The notes: generated by a model from the letters alone, not told the origin. DNA of 64,000 nt from Streptomyces sennicomposti (GCF_019890635.1 NZ_JAIOAB010000008.1:99009-163008), one strand, 5' to 3'; numbered from the stretch's first letter, positions 9,242 through 18,512 are shown. Numbers and translations: made by a program.

Positions 9242-11071
9242 ATGCAGTTCACCACCCGCCCCACCCTCCAGGGCACCTTCGGCATGGTGTCCTCCACCCA
9301 CTGGCTCGCCTCCCAGTCGGCGATGGCCGTGCTGGAGGACGGCGGCAACGCCTACGACGCCGCCGTGGCCGGCGCCTTCGTGCTGCACGTGGTCGAACCG
9401 CACCTCAACGGCCCGGCCGGCGAGGCGCCGATCCTGCTCGCCCCGGCCGGCGGCGAGGTGCGGGTGCTGTGCGGGCAGGGCGTCGCCCCGGCCGGGGCGA
9501 CCGTCGCCCACTACCGGGGCCTCGGCCTGGACCTCGTGCCCGGCACCGGACCGCTGGCCGCCGCCGTCCCGGGCGCCTTCGACGCCTGGCTGCTCCTGCT
9601 GCGCGACCACGGCACCAAGTCCCTGGACGAGGTCCTCAAGTACGCCATCGGCTACGCCGAGCACGGCCACGCGCCCGTCGAAGGCGTCGGCGCGACCGTC
9701 GAGACCGTACGGGAACTGTTCGAGACCGAGTGGACCTCGTCCGCCGAGGTCTACCTGCCCGGCGGGCGCGCCCCCGAGCCCGGCCGGCTGCTGCGCAACC
9801 CCGCGCTCGCCGCCACCTGGAGACGGCTGCTCGCCGAGACCGCCGGCACGGGCGGCCGGGAGGCGCGGATCGACGCCGCGCGCGAGGTGTGGCGCACCGG
9901 CTTCATCGCCGAGGCCCTGGTCCGCCAGGCCGGGCGGCCCACCCTGGACACCAGCGGCGAGCACCACACCGGCACCCTCACCGCCGCCGACCTCGCCGCC
10001 TGGTCCGCGGGTTACGAGACGCCCGCGACGTACGACTGGAACGGCTGGACCGTGTGCAAGCCGCGCCCCTGGAGCCAGGGCCCCGTCCTGCTCCAGCAAC
10101 TCGCCCTGCTGCCGGATGAGTTGCCCGAGTATGGATCGGCCGACTGCCTCCATCTGCTGATCGAGGGCTGCAAACTGGCCATGGCCGACCGGGAGGCCTG
10201 GTACGGCGACGCCGCCGAAGTGCCGCTGGCCGACCTGCTGTCGGCCGAGTACAACGCCGGACGCCGCCGACTCGTCGGCGAGCAGGCCTCGTTGGAGCTG
10301 CGGCCCGGCAGCCCCGGCGGACGCGCCCCGCGGCTCGGCGCGCACGCCCGCCGGGCCGCCACGCGCGCGGCGCGGCACGGCGTCCCGGGCGTGGGCGAGC
10401 CCACCGTCGCCAAGCCGCCCACCTCCCCGGTGCCGGGCGAGCCCGTCGTCACCGGCGACGGTCACACCCGCGGCGACACCTGCCACCTCGACGTGGCCGA
10501 CCGCTGGGGCAACCTGGTCGCCGCCACACCCAGCGGGGGCTGGCTCCAGTCCAACCCCGTCGTGCCCGAACTCGGCTTCCCGCTCGGCACCCGGCTGCAG
10601 ATGACCTGGCTGGAGGAGGGCCTGCCCAACTCGCTGACGCCCGGCCGCCGTCCGCGCACCACCCTCAGCCCGTCGATCGCCCTGCGCGGCGGCGAGCCCG
10701 TCCTCGCCTTCGGCACACCCGGCGGCGACCAGCAGGACCAGTGGCAACTGCACTTCTTCCTGGCCCTCGCCCTGCGCCCCGCCGTCCGCGGCGGCCTCGA
10801 CCTCCAGGGCGCCGTGGACGCCCCGAACTGGCACCAGGACGGCCTGGTCGGGTCGTTCTTCCCGCGCGGGATGCGGCCCGGCAGCGTCACCGTCGAGTCC
10901 CGCACCGACCCCGCCACCGTCGCCGGACTGCGCCGCCGGGGCCATGACGTGACCGTCGGCGGCCCGTGGTCCGAGGGCCGGCTGTGCGCGGTCGCCCGGG
11001 ACCCGGAGTCCGGCGTCCTGTCGGCGGCGGCGAACCCGCGCGGCATGCAGGGGTACGCGGTCGGCCGCTGA
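9242..11071 (+). CDS. Gamma-glutamyltransferase family protein
   Basis: A 609-residue member of the gamma-glutamyltranspeptidase (N-terminal nucleophile) family. The predicted self-cleavage site and nucleophile is T413 in GDTCHLDVADRWGNLVAATPSGG. The upstream alpha-subunit part starts THWLASQSAMAVLEDGGNAYDAAVAGAF, and the small subunit has the TTLSPSIALRGGEPVLAFGTPGGDQQ element. No signal peptide is evident, so this belongs to the cytoplasmic GGT-like group rather than the classical secreted enzyme. Likely role is hydrolysis of a gamma-glutamyl or related amide; the substrate is uncertain. GAGG precedes the ATG. Confidence 0.92.
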   Translation: MQFTTRPTLQGTFGMVSSTHWLASQSAMAVLEDGGNAYDAAVAGAFVLHVVEPHLNGPAGEAPILLAPAGGEVRVLCGQGVAPAGATVAHYRGLGLDLVPGTGPLAAAVPGAFDAWLLLLRDHGTKSLDEVLKYAIGYAEHGHAPVEGVGATVETVRELFETEWTSSAEVYLPGGRAPEPGRLLRNPALAATWRRLLAETAGTGGREARIDAAREVWRTGFIAEALVRQAGRPTLDTSGEHHTGTLTAADLAAWSAGYETPATYDWNGWTVCKPRPWSQGPVLLQQLALLPDELPEYGSADCLHLLIEGCKLAMADREAWYGDAAEVPLADLLSAEYNAGRRRLVGEQASLELRPGSPGGRAPRLGAHARRAATRAARHGVPGVGEPTVAKPPTSPVPGEPVVTGDGHTRGDTCHLDVADRWGNLVAATPSGGWLQSNPVVPELGFPLGTRLQMTWLEEGLPNSLTPGRRPRTTLSPSIALRGGEPVLAFGTPGGDQQDQWQLHFFLALALRPAVRGGLDLQGAVDAPNWHQDGLVGSFFPRGMRPGSVTVESRTDPATVAGLRRRGHDVTVGGPWSEGRLCAVARDPESGVLSAAANPRGMQGYAVGR

Positions 11072-11131
11072 GGCGGGATCGGCCGGGCCGGGCGGTGCGC
11101 GGTGTCCCCACGCCGCGGTGCCTCGGGGAGA

Positions 11132-11244
11132 GGCGCCGCGGGGCATCGAGGAGAGGCACCCCGGCGCATCGAGGAGACGCCCGCAGCGCCCCGGGGAGGC
11201 ACCGCAGCGCCCCGGGGAGACGCACCGCAGCGCCCCCGGGAGAC
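11132..11244. repeat. Degenerate 22-23 bp tandem array, about five units
   Basis: Five imperfect units of 21-23 bases, each containing a GCGCC or GCATC core followed by CGGGGAGA or CGAGGAGA, lie in the gap between the gamma-glutamyltransferase gene and the phosphatase gene. Part of it can be read as protein in several frames, but composition is purely repeat-driven. Confidence 0.6.
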
Positions 11245-11347
11245 GCGCCGTGGGCCCGCCCCTCGCGACGCCGGGTGTTCACGCCGATTCCATCGGGTGT
11301 GCACCCAGGAGGCGGGCGTTGTCACAGGTCCGTGCTCTCATGGAGGC

Positions 11348-12220
11348 ATGATCGAAGAGACGGAAACCATCGAAGAGTTTCTCGTGCGCCACTCGGCCGA
11401 CGTGGAGGAGGCGGTCCGCACGGCCGCCGCGGCCGAGATCATGCCCCGCTTCCGCCGCCTGGCCGAGCACGAGATCGACCAGAAGTCCGGCCCGCACGAC
11501 CTGGTGACGGACGCCGACCGGCTCGCCGAGCGGTACCTCACCGACCGGCTCGGCGCGCTGCTGCCCGGCTCGGTCGTGGTCGGCGAGGAGGCGGTGCACG
11601 CCGACCCCGCGGTCTACGACGCGCTGCACGGCGACGCGCCGGTCTGGATCGTGGACCCCGTGGACGGCACCCGCCAGTTCGTGCACGGCGACCCCGACTT
11701 CTGCACGCTGGTCGCCCTCGCCCGCGGCGGGGTCCTGCTGGGCTCGTGGACCTACGCCCCCGCGCTCGACCTGATCGCCACCGCCGTACGCGGCCGGGGC
11801 GCCCTCCTCGACGGGCAGCCGCTGCGCTCGGGCACGCCCGACGCCGGCCGGGCCCTGCGCGTGGCCCACTCGCACCCCGACTACACCACCGACGAACAGA
11901 AGCGCAGCCTGCTCGGCCTGTACCGGGACGGCGTCGAACCCCGCGCCTGCGGCTCGGCCGGCCTGGAGTACCTGGCCGTCGCCCGGGGCGAGCTGGACGC
12001 CACCGCCTTCAGCTGGGAGGCGGCCTGGGACCACGCGGCGGGCCTGCTGCTGGTCGAGGAGGCGGGCGGCGCCCACCTGACCCGCACCGGCGCACCGTTC
12101 CGCATCACCGGGGGCAACGCCCTCCCCTTCACGGCGGCCCGCGACGAGCGGACGGCCCACCGTATCGCCGCCCTCCTGACGGAACCGGCGGGGGAGCCGC
12201 GGGTCCCGTCGGCGGGGTGA
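11348..12220 (+). CDS. Inositol monophosphatase family protein
   Basis: A 290-residue magnesium-dependent phosphatase. The metal-binding motif DPVDGTRQF begins at D103, an upstream VVGEEA supplies the acidic ligand, and the C-terminal WDHAAGLLLVEEAGG (about 222-236) is the second family signature. Inositol monophosphatase, histidinol phosphatase and 3'-phosphoadenosine phosphatase all share these motifs; the substrate cannot be chosen. The start at 11348 is the first that gives a family-like N-terminus, although the GGAGG is unusually close, leaving one base before the ATG. Earlier in-frame codons lie in the repeat array. Confidence 0.9.
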   Translation: MIEETETIEEFLVRHSADVEEAVRTAAAAEIMPRFRRLAEHEIDQKSGPHDLVTDADRLAERYLTDRLGALLPGSVVVGEEAVHADPAVYDALHGDAPVWIVDPVDGTRQFVHGDPDFCTLVALARGGVLLGSWTYAPALDLIATAVRGRGALLDGQPLRSGTPDAGRALRVAHSHPDYTTDEQKRSLLGLYRDGVEPRACGSAGLEYLAVARGELDATAFSWEAAWDHAAGLLLVEEAGGAHLTRTGAPFRITGGNALPFTAARDERTAHRIAALLTEPAGEPRVPSAG

Positions 12221-12387
12221 GGCACCCTCCCCACGGCCCGGCTGCTGCGCGCCGCGGGGAGGCGCCTGGCCAGGCCGGCGGCCGGCACGGGCACGTAGGC
12301 CGCCGGGACACGCAGGCCCGGCCGAACCAGACTCCCGAGGCCGCGTGCGGCCCGCCGGGGCACGGAGGTCGGCCACGCCCGTACGGC

Positions 12388-12660
12388 GTGGCCGTAGCGC
12401 CCGGGTGTCCGGCCCGCCGGGGCGAGGCCAGGCTCGGGACGGGGGACGAAGGCCGGGCCTGCGCGTGGCCGCCGAGCCCGGGTGAGCGGGCCGCCGGGCG
12501 CGAGGCCAGGCTCGGGACGAAGGCCGGGCCTGCGCGTGGCCGTAGCGCCCGGGTATCCGGCCCGCCGGGGGCGAGACCAGGCTCGGGACTAAGGCGAGGC
12601 CTGCGCATGGCCGCCGAGCCCAGGTGCGTCGGGCCGCTGGCCGCGAGACCAGGCCGGGGG
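12388..12660. repeat. 71-77 bp tandem repeat, about 3.7 units
   Basis: Units start at 12388, 12465, 12536 and 12607. Each begins (G/A)TGGCCG, passes through a conserved GCGAGRCCAGGCTCGGGAC core and ends GGCCTGCGC. The first unit is 6 bp longer and the last is truncated. Units are about 80-90 percent alike, so the array is old or under gene conversion. Confidence 0.75.
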
Positions 12661-12674
12661 CGGGGGCCGGGCTC

Positions 12675-12778
12675 GGGCACCAAGGTCGGGCATGGGCGCC
12701 GGGCACCAAGGTCGGGCACGGAGGCCGGGCACCAAGGTCGGGCACGCAGGCCGGGCACCAAGGCCGGGCACGCAGGCC
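12675..12778. repeat. 26-bp tandem repeat, four units
   Basis: Four contiguous 26-base units, each made of two related 13-mers of the form GGGCACCAAGGTC and GGGCACGCAGGCC. The last three units are nearly identical. It directly follows the 71-bp array. Confidence 0.85.
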
Positions 12779-12924
12779 GGGCTCGGGCTGACGCCGGGCT
12801 CCCCGCCCCCCGGCGGGCGGCCGGCCCCGGCCGCCCGTCGCCGCCCCAGGACCAGGTCCCCCCGTGTCAGTCCCGCGGCATATCCTGAGCGGCAGTGGCC
12901 ATCGGCTGACGAAGGGGTCCCAAG

Positions 12925-14343
12925 GTGGCGTCGATGCTCGATGCGGTCGTGGTGGGTGCGGGGCCGAACGGGCTGACCGCGGCCGTGGAGCTGGCCCGGC
13001 GCGGCTTCTCCGTGGCCGTCTTCGAGGCCCGCGACACCGTCGGCGGCGGCGCCCGCACCGAGGAACTCACCCTGCCCGGCTTCCGCCACGACCCCTGCTC
13101 CGCCGCCCACCCCCTCGGCGTCAACTCGCCCGCCTTCCGCGCCCTGCCCCTGGAGCGCCACGGCCTGCGCTGGCTCCACCCCGAGCTGCCCATGGCGCAC
13201 CCCTTCCCGGACGGCACCGCGGCCGTCCTGGCCCGCTCTGTCGCCGAGACGGCGGCCTCCTTCGGACCGCGCGACGCGGGCGCGTACCGCAGACTGGTCG
13301 AGCCGTTCCTGCCCCGCTGGGACACCCTGGCCCGCGACTTCATGTCGCTGCCGCTCACCGCGCTGCCGCGCGACCCCGTCACCCTCGCCCGCTTCGGCCT
13401 CGCCGGACTGCCGCCCGCCACCTGGCTGATGCGCCGCTTCCACGACGAGCGGGCCAAGACCCTCCTCGCCGGCCTGGTCGCCCACGTCATGTCCCCGCTG
13501 AACGGCCTCGCCACCGGCGCCATCGGCCTGGTCTTCGCGCTGGCCGCGCACGCCCGCGGCTGGCCGCTGGCCCGCGGCGGCTCCCAGGCGATCTCCGACG
13601 CCCTCGCCGGGTACCTGACGGAACTCGGCGGCGCGATCCACACCGACTACGAGGTCAAGCGGCTGGACGACCTGCCGCCCGCCCGCGCGTACGTCTTCGA
13701 CACCTCGCCCACCGCCCTGGCCCGCATCGCCGGCCTCGGCCGGTACTACGAGGGCTACCGCTACGGACCCGGCGTCTTCAAGATCGACTACGCGCTGGAC
13801 GGCCCCGTCCCGTGGACCGCCGAGGCGCCCCGCGTCGCCGGCACCGTGCAGATCGGCGCGGACAGCGCGGAGATCGGCGCCGCGCTGAACGCCGCAGCGC
13901 GCGAGGGCCGCGCACCCGACCGGCCCTTCCTCATCACGGTCCAGCCCAGCGTCGTGGACCCCAGCCGCGCCCCGGCCGGCCGGCATGTCTTCTGGGCGTA
14001 CGGTCACGTGCCCAACGGCTGGACCGGCGACCTCACCGACGCCGTCGAACGCCAACTGGAGCGCTACGCCCCCGGCTTCCGCGACCGCGTCCTCGCCCGC
14101 GCCACCGCGGGCCCGCCCGAACTCGCCGCCCGCGACGCCAACTACGTCGGCGGCGACATCGCCACCGGATCGGTCGCCGGACTCCGCCTGCTGCTGCGCC
14201 CCAGACCGACCCTGTTCCCGTACCACACCCGGCACCCGGCGGTGTTCATCTGCTCCTCGGCCACCCCGCCGGGCCCCGGAGTGCACGGCATGTCGGGGCA
14301 CAACGCGGCCAAGGCGGTCTGGCGGAGGCTGAGACAGACATGA
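12925..14343 (+). CDS. CrtI-like NAD(P)/FAD-dependent oxidoreductase
   Basis: A 472-residue flavoprotein of the phytoene-desaturase/amine-oxidase superfamily. The dinucleotide-binding motif [19 protein letters not shown] is at the N-terminus, followed by [17 protein letters not shown]. The C-terminal [22 protein letters not shown] segment closes the FAD site. No carotenoid genes are nearby, so this is probably not a true phytoene desaturase; its substrate is unknown. It may start at the GTG (12925) or at an ATG three codons later (12934). Its stop overlaps the start of the macrodomain gene (ATGA), which indicates translational coupling. Confidence 0.88.
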   Translation: MASMLDAVVVGAGPNGLTAAVELARRGFSVAVFEARDTVGGGARTEELTLPGFRHDPCSAAHPLGVNSPAFRALPLERHGLRWLHPELPMAHPFPDGTAAVLARSVAETAASFGPRDAGAYRRLVEPFLPRWDTLARDFMSLPLTALPRDPVTLARFGLAGLPPATWLMRRFHDERAKTLLAGLVAHVMSPLNGLATGAIGLVFALAAHARGWPLARGGSQAISDALAGYLTELGGAIHTDYEVKRLDDLPPARAYVFDTSPTALARIAGLGRYYEGYRYGPGVFKIDYALDGPVPWTAEAPRVAGTVQIGADSAEIGAALNAAAREGRAPDRPFLITVQPSVVDPSRAPAGRHVFWAYGHVPNGWTGDLTDAVERQLERYAPGFRDRVLARATAGPPELAARDANYVGGDIATGSVAGLRLLLRPRPTLFPYHTRHPAVFICSSATPPGPGVHGMSGHNAAKAVWRRLRQT

Positions 14344-14852
14344 GCACCACGATCACCCTCGTCCAGGGCGACATCACCCGCCAGCGCGCCGACGCCCTCG
14401 TCAACGCCGCCAACTCCTCCCTGCTCGGCGGCGGAGGAGTGGACGGCGCGATCCACCGCCGCGGCGGCCCCGCCATCCTGGCGGAGTGCCGCGCCCTGCG
14501 GGCCTCCCGCTACGGCAAGGGCCTGCCCACCGGCCGGGCGGTCGCCACCACGGCCGGCGACCTGGACGCCCGCTGGGTGATCCACACGGTCGGCCCGGTC
14601 TGGTCGGCGAGCGAGGACCGCTCCGAGCTGCTGGCCTCCTGCCACCGCGAGTCGCTACGGGTCGCCGACGAACTCGGCGCGCGCACCATCGCCTTCCCGG
14701 CGATCTCCACCGGCGTCTACCGCTGGCCGATGGACGACGCCGCCCGCATCGCCGTCGAGACGGTACGGAACACGCCGACGGCCGTCGAGGAGGTCCGCTT
14801 CGTCCTGTTCGACGAGCGGGCCCACGCCGCCTTCGCCGCCCGCCTCGGCTGA
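14340..14852 (+). CDS. Macrodomain O-acetyl-ADP-ribose deacetylase
   Basis: A 170-residue single macrodomain. Hallmarks of the MacroD/YmdB class are all present: ITLVQGDIT, the catalytic-loop [18 protein letters not shown], and [13 protein letters not shown]. Such enzymes bind ADP-ribose and hydrolyse O-acetyl-ADP-ribose or mono-ADP-ribosylated side chains. The ATG overlaps the TGA of the upstream flavoprotein gene, so the two are likely made together. An alkylation-repair pair follows on the same strand. Confidence 0.95.
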   Translation: MSTTITLVQGDITRQRADALVNAANSSLLGGGGVDGAIHRRGGPAILAECRALRASRYGKGLPTGRAVATTAGDLDARWVIHTVGPVWSASEDRSELLASCHRESLRVADELGARTIAFPAISTGVYRWPMDDAARIAVETVRNTPTAVEEVRFVLFDERAHAAFAARLG

Positions 14853-14932
14853 TCGGGACAGCCCCAGGCAGGCCGACGTCCATGTCGGATTCCCGCCAGC
14901 CCGGGGGCCCGCCGGTGCCCGATGCTGGACGC

Positions 14933-16480
14933 ATGCAGAACGGGATGCACACCGACCGGGACCGCTGCGTACGCGCCGTCCGGTCCAAGGACGCCCGCTT
15001 CGACGGCTGGTTCTTCACCGCCGTCCTGACCACCGGCATCTACTGCCGGCCGAGCTGCCCCGCGGTGCCGCCCAAGCCGGAGAACATGGTCTTCCACCCC
15101 AGCGCCGCCGCCTGCCAGCAGGCCGGGTTCCGGGCCTGCAAGCGCTGCCGGCCCGACACCAGCCCCGGCTCCCCGGAGTGGAACCACCGCGCCGACCTCG
15201 TGGCCCGCGCCATGCGGCTGATCGCCGACGGCGTCGTGGACCGCGACGGCGTCCCCGGCCTCGCCGCCCGCCTCGGCTACAGCACCCGCCAGATCGAACG
15301 CCAGCTCCTGGCCGAACTCGGCGCCGGACCCCTCGCGCTCGCCCGCGCCCAGCGCGCCCAGACCGCCCGGCTGCTGATCGAGACCACCGCCCTGCCGATG
15401 GCGGAGATCGCCTTCGCCGCCGGCTTCTCCTCCATCCGCTCCTTCAACGACACCGTGCGCGAGGTCTTCGCCCTGTCACCCAGCGCACTGCGCACCCGCG
15501 CACCCCGGCCCACCGCCACCGACCTCCCGAGTCGGCCCGCCGCCGCCGACCTGCCGCGCCGGCCCGCCGCCGGCCGGCCCCGCGCCGCCGTCCCCGGCAC
15601 CCTCTCCCTGCGCCTCCCCTTCCGCGCCCCCCTCAACCCGGACAACCTCTTCGGCCACCTCGCGGCCACCGCCGTCCCCGGCGTCGAGGAATGGCGCGAC
15701 GGGGCGTACCGGAGGACCCTGCGCCTGCCCCACGGACCCGGCATCGCCGCGCTCACCCCGAGGCCGGACCACGTGGCCTGCCGGCTCACCCTCGCCGACC
15801 TGCGCGACCTGCCCGTGGCCATCAGCCGCTGCCGCCGCCTGCTCGACCTGGACGCCGACCCGGTCGCCGTCGACGACCAGCTGCGCACCGACCCCGTACT
15901 CGCCCCGCTGGTCGACAAGGCTCCCGGCAGACGCGTGCCGCGCACGGTGGACGAGGCCGAGTTCGCCGTCCGGGCCGTCCTCGGCCAGCAGGTCTCCACG
16001 GCCGCCGCCCGCACCCACGCGGCCCGCCTGGTCACCGCCCACGGCGAACCGGTGGACGACCCCGAGGGCGGCCTCACCCACCTCTTCCCCGCCCCCGAGG
16101 CGCTGGCCGCGCTCGACCCCGAGTCGCTGGCCATGCCCCGCACCCGGCGCACCACGTTCACCACCCTCGTGCGCGAACTGGCCGGCGGCGGCATCCGCCT
16201 GGGTGTGGAGAGCGACTGGCAGGAGACCCGCGCCCGGCTGCTGGCGCTGCCCGGCTTCGGCCCCTGGACGGTCGACGTCATCGCCATGCGCGCCCTCGGC
16301 GACCCCGACGCCTTCCTCCCCACCGACCTCGGCATCCGGCGCGCGGCGGCCGAACTCGGCCTGCCCGCGACGCCCGCCGCCCTCACCGCACGCGCGGCGG
16401 CCTGGCAGCCCTGGCGCGCCTACGCCGTGCAGTACCTGTGGGCCACCGACAGCCACCCGATCAACTTCCTGCCCGTCTGA
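14933..16480 (+). CDS. Ada-AlkA fusion: regulatory domain plus DNA-3-methyladenine glycosylase
   Basis: Three parts in one protein of about 515 residues. Residues 1-85 are the Ada zinc/methyl-acceptor domain with cysteines in YCRPSC and CKRC. Residues about 90-190 are an AraC-type helix-turn-helix. From about 210 the AlkA N-terminal and HhH-GPD domains follow. The helix-hairpin-helix is LPGFGPWTVDVIAMRALG and the catalytic aspartate is D465 in LPTDLGI. It should sense methyl phosphotriesters and excise alkylated purines. In-frame ATGs at 14882, 14933 and 14945 compete; GGA five bases upstream favours 14933. Ogt follows after nine bases. Confidence 0.93.
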   Translation: MQNGMHTDRDRCVRAVRSKDARFDGWFFTAVLTTGIYCRPSCPAVPPKPENMVFHPSAAACQQAGFRACKRCRPDTSPGSPEWNHRADLVARAMRLIADGVVDRDGVPGLAARLGYSTRQIERQLLAELGAGPLALARAQRAQTARLLIETTALPMAEIAFAAGFSSIRSFNDTVREVFALSPSALRTRAPRPTATDLPSRPAAADLPRRPAAGRPRAAVPGTLSLRLPFRAPLNPDNLFGHLAATAVPGVEEWRDGAYRRTLRLPHGPGIAALTPRPDHVACRLTLADLRDLPVAISRCRRLLDLDADPVAVDDQLRTDPVLAPLVDKAPGRRVPRTVDEAEFAVRAVLGQQVSTAAARTHAARLVTAHGEPVDDPEGGLTHLFPAPEALAALDPESLAMPRTRRTTFTTLVRELAGGGIRLGVESDWQETRARLLALPGFGPWTVDVIAMRALGDPDAFLPTDLGIRRAAAELGLPATPAALTARAAAWQPWRAYAVQYLWATDSHPINFLPV

Positions 16481-16489
16481 GGACGCACC

Positions 16490-16975
16490 ATGAAGCAGCA
16501 CACCGTCATCGACAGCCCCTACGGCCCGCTCACCCTCGTCGCCGACGACGGGGTCCTGTGCGGCCTCTACATGACCGACCAGCGCCACCGGCCCCCGCAG
16601 GAGACGTTCGGCCGTCCCGCCGCCACGGCCGCCTTCCACGCCGCCGGGGAACAACTGGCGGCCTACTTCGCGGGCGAGTTGAGGGAGTTCACCCTCGAAC
16701 TCAGCCTGACCGGCACCCCGTTCCAGCGCCGGGTGTGGGAGGAGCTGCGCCGCATCCCCTACGGCGCGACCCGCTCGTACGGCGAACTGGCCACCGCACT
16801 CGGCGCGCCGGGCGCCTCGCGCGCCGTCGGTCTCGCCAACGGCCGCAATCCCGTCGGCATCATCGTCCCCTGCCACCGCGTGGTCGGCGCGAACGGCAGC
16901 CTCACCGGCTACGGCGGCGGGCTGCCCCGCAAGCAGCGCCTGCTGGACCTGGAGACCGGCTCGGCCCTCTTCTGA
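16490..16975 (+). CDS. ogt: Methylated-DNA--protein-cysteine S-methyltransferase
   Basis: A 161-residue suicide repair enzyme that transfers the methyl group of O6-methylguanine to its own cysteine. The active site is PCHRV with C128, preceded by the helix-turn-helix residues RSYGELATALG and the arginine finger region ASRAVGLANGRNPV. The standard FQRRVWEELRRIPYG is present. It forms an operon with the Ada-AlkA gene, giving a self-contained alkylation response. Confidence 0.97.
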   Translation: MKQHTVIDSPYGPLTLVADDGVLCGLYMTDQRHRPPQETFGRPAATAAFHAAGEQLAAYFAGELREFTLELSLTGTPFQRRVWEELRRIPYGATRSYGELATALGAPGASRAVGLANGRNPVGIIVPCHRVVGANGSLTGYGGGLPRKQRLLDLETGSALF

Positions 16976-16997
16976 CCGACCGGCCTCCCGGCCGCGC

Positions 16998-17020
16998 GGG
17001 GGCCGTGCTCACCGGCCCCC
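16998..17020. terminator. Possible bidirectional terminator
   Basis: An 8-bp perfect inverted repeat (GGGGGCCG with CGGCCCCC) and a 7-base loop lies between ogt and the converging membrane-protein gene, overlapping the stop region of the latter. Confidence 0.4.
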
Positions 17021-17440
17021 GGCCGCCCCGGCGGCGCCCCTGGCCAGGGCCCACACGATCACCAGGTCCAGGACCATCACGACGATGGACCACACCGGGT
17101 AGTACGGGATGAACATGAACTGGGTGATCAGGCTGACCCCCGCCACCGCGATGCCGGCCCCCCGGCCCCAGCTCCTGCCGGCCAGGATCCCCATGCCGGC
17201 GACGACCAGGGCCAGCCCGATCGCGAGATGGAGCCAGCCCCAGGAGGTCAGATCGAACCGGTACGCGTAACCGGGCGGGGAGAACAGGGTGTCCTGCGCG
17301 ATGCCGGTGACGCCGAGGAGGATGCTGAGCGGGCCGCTCAGCATGAGCGCCGCCCCGGCGAACAGGGCCGCGCTGTCGATCGTCCCGCCCCTGCCGGGCC
17401 CGTCCCGCTCCGGGCGCGTCCTGCCGGAAGTCGTTGCCAT
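17009..17440 (-). CDS. Four-helix membrane protein, DUF7144-like
   Basis: A 143-residue protein with a charged N-terminus and four predicted transmembrane helices from residue 20 onward, with the paired tyrosines in FIPYYPVW near helix 4. The architecture and WGWLHLAIGLALVVAGMGIL resemble a common Streptomyces integral membrane family (DUF7144) of unknown role. The ATG at 17440 has GGAGGG upstream. It runs against ogt. Confidence 0.8.
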   Translation of the reverse strand: MATTSGRTRPERDGPGRGGTIDSAALFAGAALMLSGPLSILLGVTGIAQDTLFSPPGYAYRFDLTSWGWLHLAIGLALVVAGMGILAGRSWGRGAGIAVAGVSLITQFMFIPYYPVWSIVVMVLDLVIVWALARGAAGAAGGR

Positions 17441-17838
17441 GGTCTTCGCCCTCCTGTCCTGCGCGGCCGCCGTGGCACACGGCTCTGCGCGAGGCGAACC
17501 ACGCTCCCTTGCCAGCCTGACCGCGATTCCCCGCCGCCGCGACCGGGCGGGGCGGCCAGGTGCGCGAAACCGCGCTCGGGAGGCCCTTCCCGGCCACAGC
17601 ACCAGCGTCCCGGGCATGGCCAAGGCCTCTGTCCCGCTCGACGCCGATCTCGTCGTCGAGGCCATGGTGCTCGCCGGTGCGGGCAGGCCCCAGGACGCCG
17701 TCGAGCCGGCCGTCCGCGCCCTGCGTCGCACGCGGGCATCGCACGCGGGCCAGGACCGGGACCGCCGCGCACGACGAGGCGCTGCGCGAGGTGGACGGCA
17801 AGCCCCGCCAGGTGGACGGCCGACGCCGGGCCTGCCGG
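17441..17838. other. 398-base gap holding a possible antitoxin remnant
   Basis: The left end carries the upstream region of the membrane-protein gene, including its GGAGGG site. The centre-right contains the VapB-like remnant listed separately. No other coding signal is seen. Confidence 0.5.
17616..17831 (+). pseudogene. Possible frameshifted VapB-type antitoxin remnant
   Basis: From the ATG at 17616 the first 35 residues (MAKASVPLDADLVVEAMVLA and a following helix ending VRALRR) look like the ribbon-helix-helix start of a VapB-family antitoxin. The frame then becomes arginine-rich. Moving one frame gives TAAHDEALREVDGKPRQVDG, a more protein-like continuation, suggesting a frameshift. No VapC toxin gene accompanies it. 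The call rests on composition and motif resemblance only. Confidence 0.3.
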
Positions 17839-18339
17839 TCAGCCGGCGCGGTGGCCGTTCTCCAGCTCCGCCGTGCCGCCGCCCTCGGTGAGGACCTCCA
17901 GAGCGGCCAGGACGCGGCGGCCGGTGGCGCCCGGCAGATGGGCGGCGAGGTCGCCCCGGTCGACCAGCCGCCAGGACAGCAGCTCCTCCTCCTGGAGCCG
18001 GATCGCCTTCAGCTCCTCCTCGGCGAGCACGCCGCCGTCGAAGAGGTACGCCACCAGCGGCGGCCGGCCGGCGCCGGGCACCCAGTCCACGGCGAGCAGA
18101 CGGCCCAGCTCGCGGTCGAGGCCGATCTCCTCCAGGGTCTCGCGGCGCGCGCCCTGGCGCGGGGTCTCGCCCGTGTCCGACTCGATCGTGCCGCCCGGCA
18201 GCGCCCACCCCTCCCGGTAGTTCGGTTCGACCAGCAGCACCCGCCCCCGCTCGTCGCGGAAGAGGGCGGCGGCGGCGGAGAGGACACGGGGCAGGCCCGC
18301 GATGTACGTGGCGTAGTCCGGGATGTCTGGAGTGCTCAT
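17839..18339 (-). CDS. Nudix hydrolase
   Basis: A 166-residue Nudix protein. The Nudix box is visible as GGTIESDTGETPRQGARRETLEEIGL in two overlapping pieces: a GGTIE start, a GE, then RETLEEIGL. There are two extra residues between the first glycine and the conserved glutamate compared with the canonical box, a variation seen in other Streptomyces Nudix proteins. It hydrolyses a nucleoside diphosphate linked to some moiety; the substrate is unknown. It stands alone and is divergent from the glycerate kinase gene. Confidence 0.9.
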   Translation of the reverse strand: MSTPDIPDYATYIAGLPRVLSAAAALFRDERGRVLLVEPNYREGWALPGGTIESDTGETPRQGARRETLEEIGLDRELGRLLAVDWVPGAGRPPLVAYLFDGGVLAEEELKAIRLQEEELLSWRLVDRGDLAAHLPGATGRRVLAALEVLTEGGGTAELENGHRAG

Positions 18340-18512
18340 CCTGGAAGGGTATCCAGCCGGACCCCCCGCCCCACCTGCTTGTGCCGGCCCGCACGCTGTC
18401 CGCGCTTCTCAGGGGGCGGGCGGGGCATGACGGCGGGGGCGGTCGCCGGTTATGGTCGCAGCGGCGCGACTGGCCCCCGTGTGCGGGGCCCGGAGAGCAA
18501 GGGGAACGCAAG

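Larger units (their letters stand above)
12221..12924. other. 704-base non-coding gap rich in tandem repeats
   Basis: No credible gene is seen on either strand. The middle and right parts are two adjacent repeat arrays described separately (12388-12660 and 12675-12778). The last 120 bases should contain the promoter of the CrtI-like gene. Confidence 0.7.

Noticed and set aside
12675..12778. Repeat array considered as CRISPR
   Set aside because: Units are contiguous with no unique spacers, and no cas genes are near.
12925..14343. CrtI-like protein as part of a carotenoid cluster
   Set aside because: No phytoene synthase, GGPP synthase or cyclase gene is in the window.
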